Assembly: GCA_916700875.1 (NCBI GenBank)
Contig: CAKAKS010000031.1
Location: forward strand, 8,829,977-8,893,976
DNA: 64,000 nt
From: Sebastes aleutianus
Taxonomy: Eukaryota; Chordata; Actinopteri; Perciformes; Sebastidae
Direction: 5' to 3'
How positions within the stretch are numbered: the first letter of the stretch is position 1; each line of letters opens with the position of its first letter. A model generated the notes under the pieces. That model was not told where the DNA came from. It worked only from the letters and a program-made list of their open reading frames with translations, and did no database searches. Shown piece by piece: positions 22,294 through 64,000 of the stretch. The position numbers and the translations under genes were made by a program.

Positions 22294-23312
22294 TTTGGGG
22301 TTTAAGAAAATATAGACAAAATTGGTGATATTATGTTCTGTGATACTGTTTTGATTCTCAAAAACACTGTATTGATTTTTAATTAATACTATACATGCAA
22401 AGTTTAACTCTGTCAATACTTTATTTCATTTGCAAAGAGATGCACCCTCTCAGTGTATGTGCCTTCTCAAAGTAGTGCTATGATGTTGGATGATTGGTTG
22501 GTTGATTGCAGAAAAAAACTATACTTTTTTTTTTTACTCAGATTTAATGCATATGGTTTGTTCTTTATACTATGACAGTTTTCCCTGTAATTAGATTAAA
22601 AATCACAATATACTTCCTACTTACAGTGAGACAAAATCTGTTTGATGTCTCAATGTTGTTTACAATCAGTGTATGTGCCCTCTCAAAGTAGTGCTATGAT
22701 GTTGGATGTTACAGTTACTGTGATAAATGCAAGTCCCATTGTTCTGATTGCAGAAAAAAGTATACTTTTTTTTACTCAGATTTAATGCATATGGTTTGTT
22801 CTTTATACTATGAGAGTTTTCCCTGTAATTAGATTAAAAATCACAATATATCTCCTACTTACAGTATTGCAATATATCGCAATGTATTGAATCGTAACCC
22901 CTGTATCTTGATACGTAAGGTATCGCTATTCTCAAAAACACTGTATTGATTTTTAATTAATAATAATATACATGCAGATATTAACTCTGTCAATACTTAA
23001 TTTCATTGGCAAAGAGATGCACCCTCTCAGTGCATGTGCCCTCTCAAAGTAGTGCTATGATGTTGGATGTGACAGTTACTGTGATAAATGCAGGTCCCAT
23101 TGTTCTGATTGCAGAAAAAAGTATACTTTTCTTACTCAGATTTAATGCATATGGTTTGTTCTTTATACTATGACAGTTTTCCCTGTAATTAGATTAAAAA
23201 TCACAATATATCGCCTACTTACAGTATCGCAATATATCGCAATGTATTGAATCGTAACCCATGTATCTTGATACATAACTTATCGCCAGATTCTTGCCAA
23301 TACACGGCCCTA
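22294..23312. mobile_element. Family C hAT-like element with an internal triplication, rai14 intron 1
   Basis: The right end CCAATACACGGCCCTA and the left GGGGTTTAAGAAAATA resemble the copy at 43185-43594. Inside, a block with AGTAGTGCTATGATGTTGGA occurs three times (22471, 22687, 23048) with shared flanks such as ACTCAGATTTAATGCATATG. No clear target duplication. Confidence 0.6.
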
Positions 23313-23479
23313 TTTGTCATTGATGGGCTGCTGATATTTGACCGAAAAATAAGATTTGAATGTTGAAGGCAAATCTATGTTAATCTGTGGCTTGAATGCT
23401 GCCAGAGGAGCCCAGACATGACTGTCCTCGATGCACCCACCTTCAGTACACCATCAGTATCTGCCCATGTAAAGACTAT

Positions 23480-23900
23480 TTGAATGAAATGAATGAATGA
23501 ATCATTTATTTTTGTGCCTGGTCATTTACATAACCCATCCCTCATGGGATTATTCAGACACATTATCTAACAACAAACATTACGGCATGTTAGCCCACCA
23601 TCATCTAACAGCACAATACACCAGTATCATCCAAACATAAAATGAAACATCATCCAGACATAATCGCAAATGTGAACCTCCCACAAATAATGCTCCAGGA
23701 TATATCCCACAATGGAAATACAACAAATAAACAGTCACAGATATACGAACACAGCTCCCTAAGCGAAAGACACATCTTATCATGACAAAAAAAGGCATAA
23801 GAGTCTGAGGAATTTATCTATTGCATATGTTACTTTTCTCCTCCTATCCCATGCTTTAGAAATATATTCAGAAAATACATAAACATTATCAAAAATATAT
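23480..23900 (-). mobile_element. Possible retroelement 3' remnant
   Basis: Begins with a GAATGAATGAATCATTTATT run, as at the tail of some fish LINEs, then AC-rich sequence. No RT motif visible, so this is a weak call. Confidence 0.25.
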
Positions 23901-24680
23901 TCAATTAAGGCTCCAGAGTGCACTGCGGGTTATCATTGCAAAGAGCTTGAAATTGCTAACATGTTGCTCTTGGTTGAAATACAAGCAGACACAGAGGAAC
24001 CTGGAAATAATAATAATGAAGTAAGTGAGTAGGCTAATTTTGACTGGAATGCTCACAATGATATTTTGGTAGTAAATCACTGTCAGGCATGAAAAATTGG
24101 AAATTGCTAGAGGCATTTAAGGCGCAAAAAATACAGTCACCAGACATCCCCAAGGGTTCCGTGGTGATTTAAAACATCCTTATAGGAAACAATACAAAGC
24201 CGGATACCATTTCCAGCAACGGGTTTAAATTAGAATTGCATGTGGTACACATTCCCAAAACTGCCCATTGATTGGAGAGGAATAGTTGAATGTAAAAGTG
24301 CTTCAGATTTGTTACAGCTCGAGTATAGAGCGCTGTGATCATTATGAAAACGTTGTACACATTTACTTTTGTCACTTACTGTAGAGGAAGCTGTGCTGCT
24401 GACGAGGCTTTAATAAATGGCATATTTTAGTTTTTATGAGGAAGATGTTGATTTATTAAGGCTGTATTTATTGCCACTGCAAATCCGTGCTGCTGCACAG
24501 CACATTTACACCTCATATTGACTGTAACTTGTGTGGATAATAGTATCACAAAATACCTGATAAATCAGATAGTTTAGTCTTCCAAGAAACACTAAATCAC
24601 ATTCGATCACTCAGGCTGAGTTTAAACATCTGTGTCTTTTCTCTTCACAGCCTTGACTGAGTGATTGAGTGGGTGACTGC

Positions 24681-24696
24681 ATGGACCGGACTGAAC

Positions 24697-24710
<14 letters not shown>
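24681..24710 (+). other. Short uORF overlapping the rai14 start codon
   Basis: ATG at 24681 reads MDRTEHEEP then TAA at 24708-24710, running across the rai14 ATG at 24697 in a different frame. A ribosome initiating here would pass the true start. Its preceding context (gactgc) is weak, so leaky scanning is likely. Confidence 0.5.
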
Positions 24711-63253
<38,543 letters not shown>

Positions 63254-64000
63254 GTATGTAACCCATTCATTCACGCTCATTAGTTCACCATAAATCAATG
63301 AATGAACATACTCAAGGTCAGGGCAACACACTGTGTATACATACTGGTATAAGCTATGCAACTGCTGCATAGTCTTCATGTGAGAGGCTAAGAACATGAA
63401 CTACAGCAAACAATTCAAGTTCTAAAAGTTGTTTTTATTTAGATATAACAAGGCAATGCAAAAATACGTAATGTTATTATAGTCACTATAATATAGTATA
63501 ACAAAAATAGCAGCAAAATCCAGAGTCCTCTTTCTGTGCAAAAAAGAGAAAAAAAGTTTAAAAGATAACCAAAGATAATAATGAGGCTTCAGTATTGTGA
63601 TTTTAGTACAAAATTACTTTTTTTTTCTTGATTTATTGTCTATAAAATGTCAGAGATAGTTAAAAATTCCCATAACCCAAAGTGACACTACAAAATCCAA
63701 AGATATTCAGTTTACTATCATATATAACATATATACATTTTTTGCTTAAACAATTACAAAAATGAAAACAGTTTATAGCGTTTAATTAGTCTTAAAACCC
63801 GCTCACACAAAAAAAACAAGCATGTGCACATGATACAAGAGCAGAAAACAGTAAGTGGAAAAGCATCCTCGTGAGGGAACATTTCTGCTCAGCGTGCACA
63901 AATGCCTTCCCGCAAGCACAGGGTTATGATGAGCGTGAGCTCAACCCTCTACGCGCTTGCAATTGCTTTCCACTCTCTTGCTTGTCAGGTTGACTTTTGA
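63254..64000. other. rai14 intron at the window edge
   Basis: The region at about 63600-63780 (ATAAAATGTCAGAGATAGTT, CCAAAGATATTCAGTTTACT) is an inverse-oriented remnant of the GAGCTGAAACGATT repeat family. No further rai14 exon recognised. Confidence 0.4.

Overview
The window is genomic DNA from a ray-finned fish, probably a percomorph teleost. It carries two intron-rich vertebrate genes with canonical GT-AG splice sites, and introns crowded with teleost repeats: hAT-like and TTAA-flanked miniature elements, a tRNA-derived SINE, dead LINE fragments and long GT/AT microsatellites. There are no operons, CRISPR arrays or bacterial features. Almost all open reading frames outside the exons listed here are chance frames or repeat-derived.

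Left part (minus strand, 2670-14752): a complete 12-coding-exon gene for lysosomal integral membrane protein 2 (scarb2/LIMP-2, CD36 family). The exons splice in frame into 481 residues with two membrane segments, ten N-glycosylation sequons, four conserved luminal cysteines and a C-terminal ERQPLL lysosomal sorting signal. Its TATA-less promoter is near 14.76-15.0 kb. Downstream of it (1-2669) lies repeat and unremarkable sequence.

Middle (14.75-21.5 kb): an intergenic stretch with a tandem duplication, a full hAT-like element (18883-19625), an old interspersed repeat (about 19.9-20.2 kb) and a CpG-rich hAT-like block (20459-21495) that ends directly at the presumed first exon of the next gene.

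Right part (plus strand, about 21.5 kb to beyond 64 kb): the 5' portion of rai14 (ankycorbin), an actin-associated ankyrin-repeat/coiled-coil protein. One leader exon and 14 coding exons are visible, giving residues 1-395: the start MKSLKAKFRK, the whole ankyrin block, a KKRKAPPPP linker and the start of the coiled coil. The gene runs off the right edge. The intron after the first coding exon is 22.7 kb and holds most of the transposon debris.

The two genes are divergently arranged but have no evident functional link. I found no new gene system. The points most worth a second look are an internal module shared by three MITE families with different termini, a SINE nested in a hAT element with both target-site duplications preserved, upstream ORFs in the rai14 leader, a repeat-borne paired octamer palindrome next to the rai14 promoter, a serine at the LIMP-2 position equivalent to human His150, and a 46-bp minisatellite of about 17 units.
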